Shown piece after piece: positions 13,194 to 14,001 of a stretch of DNA of 14,001 bases (its first letter is position 1; each line of letters begins with the position of its first letter). The notes beneath the pieces are model-generated. The model was not told where the DNA came from. It saw nothing but the letters and a program-made list of their open reading frames with translations, and ran no database searches. The position numbers and the translations under genes are program-made. Source of the DNA: PALSA-505 sp036495485 (GTDB lineage Bacteria > Actinomycetota > Actinomycetes > Streptosporangiales > Streptosporangiaceae); contig DASXMU010000097.1 in assembly GCA_036495485.1 (NCBI GenBank), forward strand, positions 1 to 14,001. The letters run 5' to 3'.

Positions 13194-14001
13194 ATGGCCG
13201 AGCCCGCACCGGAACGTGGGCCCGAGTTCGTCCAGTCGATGGCGCGTGGGCTGGCCGTGATCAAGGCGTTCGACGAGAACCACCGGGAGCTCACGCTCAG
13301 CGAGGTGGCCAGCGCCACCGGGCTCACCCGCGCCGCGGCCAGGCGGTTCCTGCTGACGCTGACCGAGCTGGGTTATGTGCGCACCAACGGCCGGATGTTC
13401 GCCCTGACCCCCCGCGTGCTCGAGCTCGGCTACGCCTACCTGTCCAGCCTGTCGCTGCCGCAGATCGCCGAGCCGCACCTGGAACGGCTGGTCGCCGAGG
13501 TGCAGGAATCTGCCTCGGTCACCGTGCTCGACGACACCGACATCGTCTACGTGGCCCGCGTGCCCGCCTCGCGGATCATGCGGGTGACGATCAGCATCGG
13601 CACCCGCTTCCCCGCCTACGCGACCTCGATGGGCCGGGTGCTGCTGGCTGGGCTGCCCGCGCCGGAGCTCGACGCCTACCTGGACCGGGTCAGCATGCGC
13701 TCGTTCACCCCGCGCACCATCATCGATCACGGCCAGCTGCGGGCCGAGCTCGACCAGGTGCGCGAGCAGGGCTGGGCCCTGGTCGACCAGGAGCTGGAGG
13801 AGGGCCTGCGGTCGCTGGCCGCTCCCATCCGCAGCCGCCCCGGCCGCCCGGCCGCCGCGGCCAACATCGCCACCCACGCGGCCAGGACCAGCGCCGCCGA
13901 GGCCCGCCGCACCCTGCTGCCCGCGCTGCTGCGCACGGTCGAGCGGATCGGCGCGGACCTGCGGGCGGCCGGCTCGCCCACACCAGGAGTCATGCGCCTG
14001 C
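13194..14001 (+). CDS. pcaR: IclR-family regulator, PcaR-like, 3' end beyond the window
   Basis: Translating from the ATG at 13194 gives 269 codons open to the window edge. An N-terminal winged helix-turn-helix (FVQSMARGLAVIKAF, then LTLSEVASATGLTRAAARRF and LGYVRTNG) leads into the linker LTPRVLELGYAYLSSLSLP. The IclR effector domain follows, with the GTRFPAYATSMGRVLLAGLP and GWALVDQELEEGLRSLAAPI segments. These match PcaR/PcaU-type regulators of protocatechuate catabolism. A GTG at 13185 in the same frame would overlap the thiolase stop as GTGA, like two other gene pairs here, and is a possible alternative start. Neither start has a strong ribosome site. It is probably co-transcribed with the thiolase and may bind the palindrome at 11977. 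The effector is unknown, presumably a pathway intermediate. Confidence 0.88.
   Translation, partial: MAEPAPERGPEFVQSMARGLAVIKAFDENHRELTLSEVASATGLTRAAARRFLLTLTELGYVRTNGRMFALTPRVLELGYAYLSSLSLPQIAEPHLERLVAEVQESASVTVLDDTDIVYVARVPASRIMRVTISIGTRFPAYATSMGRVLLAGLPAPELDAYLDRVSMRSFTPRTIIDHGQLRAELDQVREQGWALVDQELEEGLRSLAAPIRSRPGRPAAAANIATHAARTSAAEARRTLLPALLRTVERIGADLRAAGSPTPGVMRL

Noticed and set aside
12414..13877. 487-codon minus-strand ORF across the thiolase and IclR genes
   Set aside because: It is antisense to two genes with clear catalytic and DNA-binding motifs.

Overview
The window looks like chromosomal DNA of a high-GC Gram-positive bacterium (Actinomycetota). Supporting signs are the strong G/C bias at third codon positions, frequent GTG starts, several four-base GTGA gene overlaps, a PPOX-fold protein of the F420-linked type, an actinobacterial-type Smr protein and an IclR regulator of the PcaR type. 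The genus cannot be set from the sequence alone; a Streptosporangiales-like actinomycete would fit. No rRNA, tRNA, insertion sequence, phage gene or CRISPR array was seen.

Left part (1-2546): a class I flavoprotein disulfide reductase runs leftward off the window edge on the minus strand. After a gene-poor stretch of about 390 bases comes a compact hicB-hicA toxin-antitoxin pair with what looks like a leaderless promoter, then a 102-residue protein of unknown function.

Middle left (2637-5245): a complete polar amino acid ABC importer, with lipoprotein receptor, HisM-type permease and GlnQ-type ATPase, closed by a hairpin. Converging on the same hairpin from the minus strand is a secreted YVTN-type beta-propeller protein (5274-6371) whose last blades arose by internal duplication.

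Middle (6589-9487): an RhtA/EamA-type exporter and an Lrp/AsnC regulator are divergently transcribed from a 58-base gap, suggesting amino acid export under Lrp-type control. The regulator's 3' end overlaps a convergent aldo/keto reductase. Divergent from the reductase is a small PPOX-fold protein.

Right part (9537-14001): a ROK-family protein with a degenerate zinc motif overlaps, by GTGA, an acyl-CoA dehydrogenase-like gene. That gene has no stop of its own and reads straight into an Smr (MutS-related) domain. The junction carries a perfect Shine-Dalgarno and ATG for a free-standing Smr protein, and a run of six G where one extra base would explain the fusion. Then come a beta-ketoadipyl-CoA-type thiolase (PcaF-like) and a PcaR-like IclR regulator that runs off the right edge. 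A GTTCG-N5-CGAAC palindrome upstream of the thiolase resembles known PcaR/PcaU-type operators, so this end is probably the start of an aromatic catabolism (beta-ketoadipate) locus.

Most of the window is ordinary accessory metabolism and transport. The most unusual points are the dehydrogenase/Smr junction, the IclR operator, the leaderless hicBA promoter, the in-frame duplications in the exporter and propeller genes, and the non-canonical ROK zinc site.
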